Source: Triticum aestivum
Lineage: Eukaryota > Streptophyta > Magnoliopsida > Poales > Poaceae
Reading direction: 5' to 3'
NCBI RefSeq assembly: GCF_018294505.1
Contig: NC_057807.1
Coordinates: forward strand, 171,717,498-171,781,497
DNA length: 64,000 bases
The notes beneath the pieces are model-generated. The model did not search any database, had not been told where the DNA came from, and saw only the letters and a list, made by a program, of their open reading frames with translations. The position numbers were made by a program, and so were the translations under genes. Of the stretch, positions 22,231 through 34,206 are shown in pieces (positions within the stretch are counted from its first letter, which is position 1; the number at the start of each line of letters is the position of its first letter).

Positions 22231-22996
22231 GCGTGCATGCTATGGGACTTGCTAGCTTCAACACAAACATTCTTTAAATTCATAATCACCCAACTAGCAT
22301 GACTTTAATATCACTACCTCCATATATCAAAACAATTATCAAGTATCAAATTTATCATAGCATCCAATTCACTTCCTATGATAGTTTTTATTATACCCAA
22401 CTTGGATGCCTACCATTCTAGGACCAATTTTATAACCATAGCAAATACCATGCTGTTCTAAGAGACTCTCAAAATAATATAAGTGAAGCATGAGAGACTA
22501 GCAATTTCTACAAAATAATATAAGCTCTATGGTTTATAAACTATTTTACTAGCCATAGATGCATCAAAATAAGCAAACAACACACGAAAAACAGAATCTG
22601 TCAAAAATAGAATAGTCTGTAGCAATCTGTAACTAACACAAACTTCTGTTACTCTAAATATCCTACCAAAATAGGAAGTCTTGGAAAATTTGTCTATTGA
22701 TCATCACCCAAAAGAATCAACACCAAAGCACGTTTCTGTGATTTAACAAAACTAATTCTGTGCGCGCAAAGTTTCTGTTTTTCAGCAGAATCAAATTAAC
22801 TATCATCATAGGTTATCCTATAGGTTCTACTTGGCACAAACACTAATTAAAACATAAAAACACATCTAAACAGAAGGTAGATGCAACATTTATTACTAAA
22901 CAGAAACAAAAACAAAAAACACAAATAAAATTGGGTTGCCTCCCAACTAGCGCTATCGTTTAACGCCCCTAGCTAGGCATAAAAGCGAAGATAGAT
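22231..22996 (-). other. Element B internal non-coding region (truncated)
   Basis: Matches the non-coding region of A (from about 15880 and 16690-17150) with a deletion that removes the polypurine-like block and its surroundings. No gene. Everything further 3' in B, including the 3' LTR, is replaced by fragment C at 22230. Confidence 0.75.
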
Positions 22997-25077
22997 CTAA
23001 GTAGTGCCATCTTTGGCACTAAATTCATAAGTAGCTCGCATGATAGATTCATAAGGTAATTTGACTTTCTTTCTTGGAAAGTGCTCCATGCCTTTCATTA
23101 ATGGAAATAGGAATCTAATATTCCCTTCCTTCGTATCAATAATCGCGCCAATCGTTCTAAGGAAAGGTCTACCAAGAATAATAGGGCAAGAAAGATTGCA
23201 ATCAGTATTAAGAACGATAAAATCTACGGGCACCAAATTTATATTTGCAACAATGATACCATCATTTATCCTTCCAATTGGCTTTCAATGGTGGAATCCG
23301 GAAGGTGGAAATTTAAAGAGCAATCGTCAAGATCATGGAAACCTAGAATATAACATAAAGTTTTCAGAATCGTGGAAACACTTGCACCCAAATCACACAA
23401 AGCAAAACACTCATGATCTTTAATTTTAATCTTTATAGTAGGTTCCCACTCATCATTAAGTTTTCTAGGTATATAGAAACTTCCAAATTAAGTTTTCATC
23501 ATAAGATTGCATCAAGGCATCAACAATATGTTTGGTAAAAGCTTTATTTTGACTATAAGCATGAGGAGAATTAACAATGGATTGCAACAAGGAAATACAA
23601 ATTTCTAACGAACAATTATCATAATCAAATTCCTTGAAATCCGAAATAGTGGGTTCAATGCTATTTAAAGTCACGACCTCTCCAATCCCACTTTTACCAA
23701 ATTTAGCATCAAGATCTAAAAACTCCGAATTCTTGGGACGCCTTCTAACTAAAGTTGACTCATCTCTAGTCCCATTATTATCAAGATTCATATTGCAAAA
23801 CAAAGATCTAATAGGAGACACATCAATAACTTTAAGATCTTCATCATTATTTTCATTGAAACTAGAAGAACACGCCTTTACAAAGCAATCTTTCTTAGCG
23901 CGCAATCTAGCATTTCTTTCCTTGCACTAATCAATGGAAATTCTCATGGCTTTGAGAGACTCATTGATATCACTCTTAGGTGGAGTAGATCTGAGTTTAA
24001 GAGAATCAGCACCAAGAAAAAGTCTATCAACGTTCCTAGCCAAATCATCAACTTTGAGCAATTTTTCTTCAAGCAAAGCATTAAAATTCTTTTGAGAAAT
24101 CATAAATTCTTTAACACTATTCTCAAAATCATAGGACATCTTATTAAAATTACCATAAGAATTATTGTAGGAATTTCCATAATTATTAGAGGAATTACTA
24201 GGCCACGGTCTAGAATTAAAGTTTCCTCTATAAGCATTGTTTCCAAAACTATTCCTACCAACAAAGTTCACATCCATAGATTCATTGCTATTATCAATAA
24301 AAGTAGGCAAAGGCATATCATTGGGACCAAGAGGAGTATTTCTAGTAGCAAATAATTTCATAAGTTCATCCATCTTTCCACTCAAAACATTGATTTCTTC
24401 TATAGCATGCACTTTTTTACTAGAAGATCTTTCGGTGTGCCATTAAAAATAATTAGCCATAATATTATCTAGAAGTTTTCTAGCATCTCGTAATGTGATT
24501 TCCATAAATGTGCCTCCCGCGTCCGAATCTAAGAGATTTCTAGAAGCAAAGTTCAAACTGGCATAATTTTTTTTATGATCATCCATAAATTCAAACCATG
24601 AGTAGGGCAATTGCGAATCATCAATTTCATTCTTTCCCAAGATTGGCCAACATGCTCATGATAAAGTTATTTAAAATTCATAATATCGTCCCTAAGAGTG
24701 ATAATCTTAGCGGTAGGAAAATACTTAGAGATAAAAGCATCTTTGCACTTGTTCCAAGAATCAATACTATTTTTAGGCAAAGAGGAAAACCAAACTTTAG
24801 CACGATCTCTAAGTGAAAACAGAAATAACTTGAACTTAACAATATCGTTATCCGTATCTTTCTTCTTTTTTATATCACACAAATCTACAAAGTTGTTTAG
24901 ATGAGTAGTGGCATCTTCACTAGGAAGGCCGGCGAATTGATCTTTCATAACAAGATTCAGCAAAGCAGTATTGATTTCACAAGACTCAACATCATTAAGA
25001 GGAGCAATCGAAGTACTAAGGAAATCATTATTATTGGTATTGGAGAAATCAAACAATTTGGTATTATCTTGCGCCAT
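22997..25077 (-). pseudogene. Element B gag-protease pseudogene
   Basis: Starts at ATG 25077-25075 (MAQDNTKL). A Retrotrans_gag-type domain is visible (VWFSSLPKNSIDSW, AFISKYFP), then an Asn/Gly-rich segment, then a protease C-terminal part (CPIILGRPFLRTIG) ending at 22997. Breaks: TAA at 24667-24669, a one-base loss in an A/T run near 24570, TAA at 24443-24445, TAG at 23927-23929, and frameshifts near 23490 and 23290. Element J is the best intact comparison. No reverse transcriptase or integrase, so the family is non-autonomous. Confidence 0.85.
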
Positions 25078-25305
25078 GGCAACAAGTAATCCAACACACA
25101 AGCAAACAGAAAAAGGCAAGCGAAAAAGAGAGGAGAATATTAGGAAAGAGAGGGCGAATAAAACGGCAAGGGTGAAGTGGGGGAGAGGAAAACGAGAGGC
25201 AAATGGCAAATAATGTAAATGCGAGGGAGATGAGTTTGTGATGGGTACTTGGTATGTCTTGACATGAGCGAACACCTTCCCGGCAACGGTGCCAGAAATC
25301 CTTCT
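25078..25305 (-). other. Element B leader and primer-binding site
   Basis: The primer site TGGCACCGTTGCCGGGAA (minus strand, about 25277-25295) follows the LTR end at 25306. The leader resembles those of A and J. Confidence 0.72.
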
Positions 25306-26274
25306 TGCTACGTCTTGAGCTTGTGTTGGGTTTCCTTGAAGAGGAAAGGGTGATGCAGCAAAGTAGCGTAAGTATTTCCCTCAGTTTTTGTGAACCAAGG
25401 TATCAATCCAGTAGGAGGCTCCTCAAAAGTCCCATGCACCTACACAAACAAACAAAGAACTTGCAACCAACGCAATAAAGGGGTTGTCAATCCCTTCCGG
25501 GCCACTTGCGAAAGTGAGATCTGATAGAGATAGTATGATAAGATAAATATATTTTTGGTATTTTATAATATAGATGCAAAAAGTAAAGATGCAAATAAAA
25601 GTAGATTGAAAGCTTATATGATAAAAGATAGATTCGGGGGCCATAGGTTTCACTAGTGGCTTCTCTCAAGATAGCATAAGTATTATGGTGGGTGAACAAA
25701 TTACTGTCGAGCAATTGACAGAAAAGCGACAAGTAGACTGACTCCTGCCTGCATCTACTACTATTACTCCACACATCGACCGCTATCTAGCATGCATCTA
25801 GAGTATTAAGTTCATAAGAACAGAGTAACGCATTAAGAAAGATGACATGATGTAGAGGGATAAACTCATGCAATATGATATAAACCCCATCTTTTTATCC
25901 TCGATGGCAACAATACAATACGTGCCTTGCAACCCTTTCTGTCACTGGGTAAGGACATCGCAAGATTGAACCCGAAGCTAAGCACTTCTCCCATGGCAAG
26001 AAAGATCAATCTAGTAGGCCAAACCAAACTGATAATTTGAAGAGACTTGCAAAGATAACCCAATCATACATAAAAGAATTCAGAAGAGATTCAAATATTT
26101 CTCACAGATAAACTTGATCATAAACCCACAATTCATCGGATCTCGACAAATACATCGCAAAATTTTTTTACATCGAATAGATTTCCACAAGAGAGGGGGA
26201 TCACATGGTATTGAGATCCAAAAAGAGAGAATAATCCATCTAGCTAATAACTATCGACCTGAAGGTCTGTGGTT

Positions 26275-28840
26275 GTAACATCCCAAATTTTCAATTTGGA
26301 ATGTTATACATAGATCAACATTGCATATCATATTTTATTGCATTTTGGCTCGATCCTAGAAATTCTATGCAACTCAAGGATCCCGGAGAGAGTTCGGGAT
26401 TTCGTTATTTTCATATTTGAGTTTTCTCAGATTTTAAAAATAGGATCATTTAATTTTATTTATTTTATCTTCAATTATTTCTACTATGAAAATATGAGAG
26501 AGGGAATAAAATGACTTTCCCAAAATAAAGAAATATTGAGGATTTGATAATAAAATCAAATAAGATTTTGTTTTGGAGTTTATTGCTATTTTATTAGAAT
26601 ATAGGAAAAATGTGCGTTTTTCAAAATTGCATTTAGGCCCCAAATTAATGTTCATCTTAACCGGCTTGATTTTAGAAGTCGGGGAAAATTTATTTCGGGA
26701 TTTTTGGAGTATGTCTAGTATTTCTTTTAATTGTTTTTCTGCGTGTAATGTTTTTTTCAAAAAAACGCGAACCGACCTAACCGGGCCGTGTCCGGCTAGG
26801 ACACTTGGCCCGGCCGGCCTTTATAAGCGCCGGGAGGCCACCTCGAGCCCACCCGAAACCCTAGCCGCCGCCACCCTAGCCAGCCGCCGCCGCCGCCGCC
26901 GTAGCCGCCACCCGCCGCCGCCGCCGGACCCCGACCCCGAGGTAGCCGCCGCCGCCGCTGATTTTCGCCGGTTAACCGCCCGGTTCTTTCTTGTAAGAAC
27001 TAGTGGTCGTTTTTTTATTAGATCATTTTTCTTCCGGTTTAGTTATTTAGCGAACGCCCGTCTGTACGTTCGTTTTAACGAACAGTTTCCTTTTTTTTCC
27101 ACAGACAGCAAACGTTCGTTCGTTAGCCTGTTCGTCCATTTTCTTTTTCTCGGATTTTTCCGCGATTAGTTCTGATCGCGATTTCTGATCCGATTTTCGT
27201 TTTAGTTTATATTTTCGCTCGTTTATCAGAATCGGGCGATTCAAGCGCATAGAGTTTCGTATCGAAACCCTCTTTCTGTTTAATCAACTCAAACGAGTTT
27301 TTGCTTCTGTAAAATTTGAATTAGGTCCATATTAGTAAACGAAGCTTGTTTCTTTTGCAGTTTGATTTTTGTTGCTTCGTTCGATTTGATTTCTTTTGCC
27401 AACCGGAGTTCTTAAGTTGAACTTTCTGTTTAGACCTCTTATTTGAGTTTGACCTGTGCATTAGATGAGTACTTATTGTATGCTTGATTGCTTGTTTGTT
27501 TGTGATAGAGTACCCGGAGTGCGCCGCTTGCTACTTCAAATCCCTAGGTTTCACGGATCATCAGCAAGGCAAGTAACACTTTGATCATACCTCTTTACTA
27601 CCTAGTTTTATGCATTAGATCAATCCTCAAACTATTGCATGATTAGGATCTGATTAATATGTGGATTTTGGGAAGTAGATGAGGTAGTACCTATCACCAG
27701 GTTTATTATCAAACCCTTGGGAGTTACTTCTACGTTCGCTTATTATGCCATGCTATGCTAGTAGACGTGGATTGGGTGAGTGAATTTCCATGACAGATGT
27801 GAGATTGTTAATTAATGGTTTATTTAAGGTGGCAACTTTAATACACATCTGGGTGGATTGAGGCACTTGGGTATTCCAGGATTGCCTGTTTGTTTTGGAC
27901 CGCCCGCACCCAGGCTCAAAGGGATCATAAGATTATTCATGCTAGAAAATTCCGTGTGCAGCCACATGCTATTATGGGCTCTAGCATAGTTGATTAAGTC
28001 GTGAGAACTCTTACAGTGGTAGACTAGCAGATGTAGGGGAAAGTAGGTGTACAGGTCTACCCATTGTAAGGTGCTAGCACTTCTGAAAGACTATGTCTTG
28101 GTCGTCTGTTTCTCAAACACCATGTAGTGCGAGAAAACCAACGGAGGAGATCGAGTCGTGTGGGGAAAAGTGCGCAAACCTCTGCAGAGTGTATAAACTA
28201 ATCATAATTAGTCATGTCCCTGGTTATGGACGTTTTGAGTATCTAGTACTTGGATTGTCATGTGAATCTCATCATGTTACTTTAATTAATGGTGTTGGGT
28301 TTTTAATGATGATATTTAATTGGGATTGAGAATGCTGACAACCATTGTCAATGTTTAACAACCACCATGATAGTTAAATAAAATTTATTCCTTTGCAGTA
28401 GGGGAAAATTGGCTTTATGCAAAACTGTAACCACATAGCTTTCCAGCCATATTATGCATGTAGTATAGCTTATTCCTTTCATTACTCTCTATGTGTTACA
28501 TTGCCAGCATATTCCATGTGCTGACCCGTTTTCGGGCTGCAACGTTCATGTTGCAGACTTTTCAGACGACGAGTAAGATGCCTTAGGATCGTGGTTCTAT
28601 ACTCAGTGATGCCGTTGGAGTTGATGGACTCACTTATCTTCCAAGCCTTCTGCTGTTATCATTATTAGATGGCCTTAAGCCATATTTATTGTAATAAGCT
28701 CTCTTTTGAGACATTCGATGTAATAAGTGTGTGATTGCCACTCTGTTATAAATCCTTCAAGTACTGTGCGTGTCAGCATTACTGATCCAGGGATGACACT
28801 GATGCACATAGATCAGACTGTTTGAGGTATGGTCGCTACA
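26275..28840 (+). mobile_element. Element D: solo LTR, 2566 bp
   Basis: A TG...CA sequence (tgtaacatccc ... gtcgctaca) flanked by perfect 5-bp duplications gtggt at 26270-26274 and 28841-28845, inserted into the B LTR. It has no internal retroelement genes, primer site or second LTR, so it is a solo LTR left by recombination between two LTRs. A TATA-like tttataag lies at about 26820, followed by a GC-rich (CCG)n block at 26870-26960. The length and the TGTAACATCCC start fit a chromovirus LTR; I cannot name the family. Confidence 0.88.
27509..28576 (+). other. Candidate split reading frame inside solo LTR D
   Basis: Segment X (27509-27568) follows a 3' splice-like site (tgtgatag) and ends at AG|GCAAGT, the consensus of a GC-type donor. 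Segment Y (28557-28576) follows a pyrimidine-rich region ending ttgcag. Joining them across the 988-bp intron rebuilds one GAC codon and gives a frame ending ...TDHQQ then DFSDDE and TAA. The upstream exon and start codon are not identified. The same design occurs in both LTRs of H, which is why I list it. Translation is not shown. Confidence 0.45.
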
Positions 28841-29402
28841 GTGGTAAACTACCCACAGCTCATCGGAGGGGCTATGGTGTTGATGTAGAAGCCCTTCATG
28901 ATTGATTCCCCCTCCGGCGGAGCACCAGCGAAGGTTCGAAGATGGGATCTCGCGGATACAGAAGGTTACAACGGTGGAAATCGTTTTTCGTTGGCTCCCT
29001 GGATGTTTTCGGGGTACGTGGGTATATATAGGAGGATGAAGTTCGTCGGTGGACGCCTGTGGGGCCCAGGAGACAGGGGGCGCACCCAGGAGGGGTGGCG
29101 CCCTCCTATCTCCTGGCCGCCTCGTTTGCTTCTTGACTTGCACCCCTAGTTCTCCGGATCACGTTCGTTCCAAAAATCACACTCCCGAAGGTTTAATTCC
29201 GTTTGGACTCCGTTTGATATTCCTTTTCTTCGAAATACTGAAATAGGTAAAAAAACAGCAATATGGGTTGGGCCTTCGGTTAGTAGGTTAGTCCCAAAAA
29301 TGATATAAATGTGTAAAATAAAGCCCATAAACATTCGAAAGGGGTAATATAATAGCATGGAACAATAAAAAATTATAGATACGTTGGAGACGTATCAGGC
29401 GG

Positions 29403-29906
29403 CGGCGAAAGCTGCATGTACCGTGACGTGCTCCGACTTCTAACCACGTTAGAAGGATCTCTATCACGGACTTGTCGCTGTACGCCATTTTCGCCAGCAC
29501 TTCGGCATGCATGCTAGCCTCCTTCGTCCCGCGAAGGATGCGCAGGACTCTTCCCACGGCGGCGCCCGGGTCATCAGTGTGATGACGCTGCTCATCACGC
29601 ACAACTTGGGAAGAGCGCATCATGGGCGCCGGCGTAGGTGTCTTGGAGGTCGCCGCGCCGCCGGTAGGTGGCACGGCGCCGCCCGCGGGGGGTCCCAGCT
29701 CTGTCTTTTGATTTGTCGGCGTGCTGGCCGTCATCTTGCGCACGAACGACGCCGCTCGCCAGGCTTTGACTACCAGAGCGATGTGGGTGTTCGCGGGCCG
29801 CGCCTCGGCTTTCGTCCGCGACCGCCTTGCTACTTGCCCGCACTGGTACGGGCCGTCCGGCTCCGGATGAACCGATTGCCGTCGTCGTCTTCTTCTTTAG
29901 AGCCAT
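29403..29906 (-). pseudogene. gag: Element E gag N-terminus (truncated, frameshifted)
   Basis: Starts at ATG 29906-29904 with a Lys/Ala/Pro-rich N-terminus (MALKKK...), like the N-terminus of K gag. The frame shifts near 29600-29740 and continues as a second frame to about 29403. There element B interrupts it. No conserved catalytic domain remains. The call rests on position directly after the LTR and primer site and on similar composition to K. Confidence 0.6.
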
Positions 29907-29980
29907 GGTGATGAAGACCTGCCAGACTAGGTGCTAGACCAGATTTTCACCACTGCGCACCCTACCTGGCGCGCCAAAGA
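29907..29980 (-). other. Element E primer-binding site and leader
   Basis: On the minus strand TCT then TTGGCGCGCCAGGTAGGG directly follows the LTR end at 29981, the same arrangement as in K. The leader is about 70 bases. Confidence 0.7.
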
Positions 29981-31082
29981 TATCGGTGGAAAACGACACC
30001 TATGGGATCACTGGAATCCCTACTACGATCGGCGGGCGCGGGGTTGTGGAAAGAGCGGGTCTAGGAGTCAGCACAAAGATCGTTTACCTAGGTTCAGGCC
30101 GCGAGGATGCGTAATACCCTAGTCCTGCTTTGGTGTATATTTGATTGTTCTTGAGTTCTTGAACAAGCTACGGTGTGTGCGTAGTCCAAAAGATCAGAAT
30201 CCCCCCTCAGTATGCCTCGGGCCTCCTTTTATAGTTCAAAGGGGATGCCACAGTGGCACACAGGAGGTGTTAAGTGTATACAGTGTACAAGCTTATTGCC
30301 TGACATCACAGGACAAAATGCATTAAATGTGCTACTTAGGTGTCCCCTTTCTTTATCGGGGACGGCAACGAAGCCCGTCCCATCCGCCGTCGCTTTGCCT
30401 TGCTTCGACATGCGTCCAGGCCAATGAGGCGTGCAGCGCCATGTAAGCTGGCAGGCTACTCAGCTGGTGTGGTGACAGGGTCTTCACGAAGATCTGCATG
30501 CCACCACACAGGTGCTTGGCTGGTTGGCTTAAGAACCACGTACCGCCACGTGGGTACTTGCTTAGTTGGTGGGTCGGTCACTAAGCTGGGTCGACGACAG
30601 GGCGGCAAAGCCTTGCCGTGGTCTTGTTAATATTCCCGGCAAGGGTCTTGCCGGGGCCTTGCAAGCGCCCTCGGCAAGAGCCTTGCCAGGGCCTCGTGGG
30701 CATCCTCGGCAAGGAACCTCGTCGTTGTTTTGTCTTCACAAAGATCTGCATGCCACTATGCAGGCCCCCTCCCGAGCTTCGGTTCCAATGTTGTCGATGG
30801 TGTCAGAACTCTCAGGCTCGAGGGTGGTGGCCTTCCTGGCGCTGGGTATGTTGCCCTAGCAAGGCTCTTGCCGGGCTGTGTAGGCCGCCCCGGCAAGGCT
30901 CTTGCTGGGGGAAGCCCATCTTACCGCTTTACCTTTTGCACCCCTGGTTTGAGCATGGCTTCGGTAGTCTTGTACTTTTGCTTCCTTCCTCTGCCCCGCT
31001 AAGCATGGCCACAGGTGCGACTCTGACTGCCCGTGCACAAGTAAAGGGGTACAAAGAGGGCCCCTACTTTTGTATACCGACA
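29981..31082 (-). repeat. Element E 5' LTR
   Basis: 1102 bp. On the minus strand it begins TGTCGGTATAC at 31082 and ends CCGATA at 29981, where the expected terminal CA has become TA. The plus strand at 30600-30910 carries repeated near-palindromes of the form CCGGCAAGG...CTTGCCGGG. The flank gcgat (31083-31087) is the expected target duplication within the F LTR. The other half of E lies outside the window beyond B, C and A. Confidence 0.8.
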
Positions 31083-31542
31083 GCGATGGATTCCCCTCTC
31101 TGGAGCCCCGAACGGACTCCAGATCAGCCCTCACGAGGAAGAACAGGGCTTTGCAGTGGCTCCGTATCGTAGAATGCGATGAATCTTTCTCTCTGATTTT
31201 TTTCTCCCCGAACGTGAATATATGGAGTTGGAGTTGAGGTCAGTGGAGCTCCAGGGGCCCACAAGGCAGGGGCGTGCCCAGGGGGGCGCCCCCCAGCCTC
31301 GTGGATAGGGTGTGGGCCCCATTCTGTTGATTCATTCACCAGTATTTTTTTATTAATTCCAAAACGTGACTCCGTGAAGTTTCAGGTCATTGCAAGAACT
31401 TTTGTTTCTGCAGAAAAATAACACCATGGCAAATCTGCTGAAAGCAGCGTTAGTTCGGGTTAGTTCCATTCAAATCATGCAAATTTGAGTCCAAAACTAG
31501 GGCAAAAGTGTTTGGAAAAGTATATACGTTGGAGACGTATCA
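31083..31542 (-). repeat. Element F 3' LTR, right 460 bp
   Basis: Aligns with 60690-61154. On the minus strand it begins TGATACGTCTCC at 31542. The rest, roughly 920 bp, should lie beyond the far end of element E outside the window. Confidence 0.85.
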
Positions 31543-34206
31543 ACTCCCCCAAGATTAAACCTTTGCTTTTCCTCAAGCAATTCAGTTGACAAACTGAAAG
31601 TGATAAAGCAAAACTTTTACAAACTCTGTTTGATCTTGTTGTTGCAAATATGTAAAGCCATCATTCAAGTTTTCGGCAAAGATCATGAACTAACCATATT
31701 CGGAATAACATTTAGGTCTCATGTTTACTCATATCAATGGCATAATCAACTAGCGAGCAATAATAATAAATCTCGGATGACAACACTTGCTCAAAACAAT
31801 CATGATATGATATAACAAGATGGTAACTCGCTAGCCCTTTTGAGACCGCAAAACATAAATGCAGTGGACCCCTGAAGATCAAGGACTGACTAGACATTGT
31901 AATTCATGGCAAAAGAGATCCAGTCATAGTCATACTCAATACCAATTAATAACAATGCATACAAATGAAAGTGGTGCTCTCCAACTGGTGCTTTTTTATA
32001 AGAGGATGGTGACTCAACATAAAAGTAAATAGTAAGGCCCTTCGTAGAGGGAAGCAGGGATTCGCAGAGGTGCCAGAGCTCAAGTGTTGAAACAGAGATA
32101 AATAATATTTTGAGAAGCATGCTTTCATTGTCAACATAACAACCAAGAGATCTCGATATTTTCCATGCTACATACATTATAGGAGGTTCCCAAACAGAAT
32201 GGTAAAGTTTATACCCCCCCACCACCAACGAGCACATTCCACGGCTAGTTCGAAACAACGAGTATTGTCCAACTGACAACAATCCTAGGGGAGTTTTTTT
32301 GCAATTATTTTGATTTGATTTGAGCATGGGACTGGGTATCCCGGTTACCAGCCATTTTCTCGTGATTGATGAGCAGAGTCCACTCATCATGAGAATAACC
32401 CACCTACCATGGAAGATATAGATAGCCCTAGTTGATACATGAGCTATTCGAGCATACAAAATAGAATTTCATTTGAAGGTTTAGAGTTTGGCACATGCAA
32501 ATTTACTTGGAACGGTAGGTAAATACCACATATAGGAAGGTATGGTGGACTCATATGTAACAACTTTGGGGTTTATGGAAGTGGATGCACAAGCAATATT
32601 CCCGTTTAGTACAACTGAAGGCTAGAAAGAGACTGGGAAGCAACCAACTAGAGAGAGACATAGTCATAAACATGCATTAGGATTAACCAACAATGAGTGC
32701 AAGCATAAGTAGGATATAAATCACCATCAACATAAATATCATGGAGGCTATGATGATTTTGTTTCAACTACATGTGTGAACATGTGCCAAGTCAAGCCAC
32801 TCGAATCGTTCAAAGGAGGATACCACCCTATCATACCACACCACAACCATTTTAATAGCATGTTGGCACGCAAGGTAAACCTTTATGGACTCTTAGCTGA
32901 TTAAGCATGGCATGAGTAACTATAATCTCTAATTGTCATTGCAAACATGTTTCATTCATAATAGCCTGAATGAGGAACAATGAACTAATCATATTTACAA
33001 AAAACAAGATAGGTCGAGTTCATTCCAGCTTCTCCTCATCTCAATCATTTCATCATATATCGTCATTATTGCCTTTTACTTGCACGACCGAATCATATCG
33101 ACAATAATAATCGTGTATGTGCATTGGACTAAGCTGGAATCTGCAAACATTTGATTCAAAGGAGAAGACAAGGTAATATGGGCTTGTTGTTAGATAAAAA
33201 ATAATGCATATGACAGCCACTCATCATTTTCATCGTGGTCTTCTACTCTCGGCCCTCAAATAAAAGAAAAGAATTTCAAAGAAAGAGAAAAACTATTTAC
33301 ACGGGAAAGCTCCCAACAAGCAAAAGAAGAACGAGAAATCTTTTTGGGTTTTTATTTAGTTACTACTACTACAAGCATGGAAAGTAAACTAGCTAAAAGC
33401 TACAACTAATTTTTTTTCTCAAAGTTTTTCAAACACACAAGAAGAAAACAAGAAAAGAAAACAAACTAGCATGGATAATACAATCAAAAAGTATGACCAC
33501 CGACAACTAGAATGAGTGTGTGAACATGAATGTAATGTCGGTGAGAAATACGTACTCCCCCAAGCTTAGGCTTTTGGCCTAAGTTGGTCTAGGGCCATGG
33601 GTGGAAGTGGTCCTCTCCGGTGTACTAAGGAGGGTCCTCGGGGTGCAACTAATTAGCGATCTCCTGCGGATCCCACTGATAAATAGACTCTAGAGATGGA
33701 TCAGGAGATGGCTCAGGCTCAGGCTCACGGGATCGTATCTGCTCCTAGTACGCATAAATGTCGTCGGGCATGACAAGGTATGTGCCTGAATGTATGTTAA
33801 ACAAAGATGATGCAGGCAAGGTAATAGTCTGACAAGTAGTTTTACTAAATACCTAGTTATAAATAAGTCTCTTATCCTTATCATCAATAAAATCATGTGC
33901 TACCATACTTTTAGAGTCTAAGAAAATAGTGGGCAGCACCTTTTCGTCTTTCTCATAATGCCTAATACGTACCTCAAAGTGTTTAGCAAGGCATGAAGCA
34001 AAGATACCTCAAAAAATGGTGCCCTTTGTATGGTTGAGACTCAACCATAAGTTCTATCACGAAGTAAAGCATGGCGCAAAATATCAAGGTCAGGAGCACT
34101 GAGGCCCCCATTGCTCCAGCGACCAATTAAACATCTACTAGCAAATATTGCCTCGTTTCCCCCGACCACAATTTTATCAGTAAATTCATCCACATCACTG
34201 GGACGT
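31543..34206 (-). other. Element F 3' non-coding internal region
   Basis: The minus-strand polypurine tract CTTGGGGGAGT abuts the LTR. A second copy of that 11-mer lies at about 33555-33566, 2 kb inside. A 189-codon open frame on the minus strand at 31890-32459 has no recognisable domain. It sits where Athila elements may carry an env-like gene, but I have no evidence that it is coding. Ends with the H target duplication gacgt (34202-34206). Confidence 0.65.

Larger units (their letters stand above)
25306..29397 (-). repeat. Element B 5' LTR, interrupted by solo LTR D
   Basis: On the minus strand the LTR begins TGATACGTCTCC at 29397 and ends GTAGCA at 25306. Removing D and one copy of its duplication leaves about 1521 bp, similar to the A LTR (1574 bp). 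A TATATATA box is at 29023-29030. The flank at 29398-29402 (ggcgg) should be its target duplication within element E. Confidence 0.88.

Noticed and set aside
26573..27169. 198-codon ORF across the TATA box and (CCG)n block of D
   Set aside because: Begins upstream of the predicted promoter and consists mostly of Arg/Pro/Ala repeats from the CCG tract. Not a credible protein.
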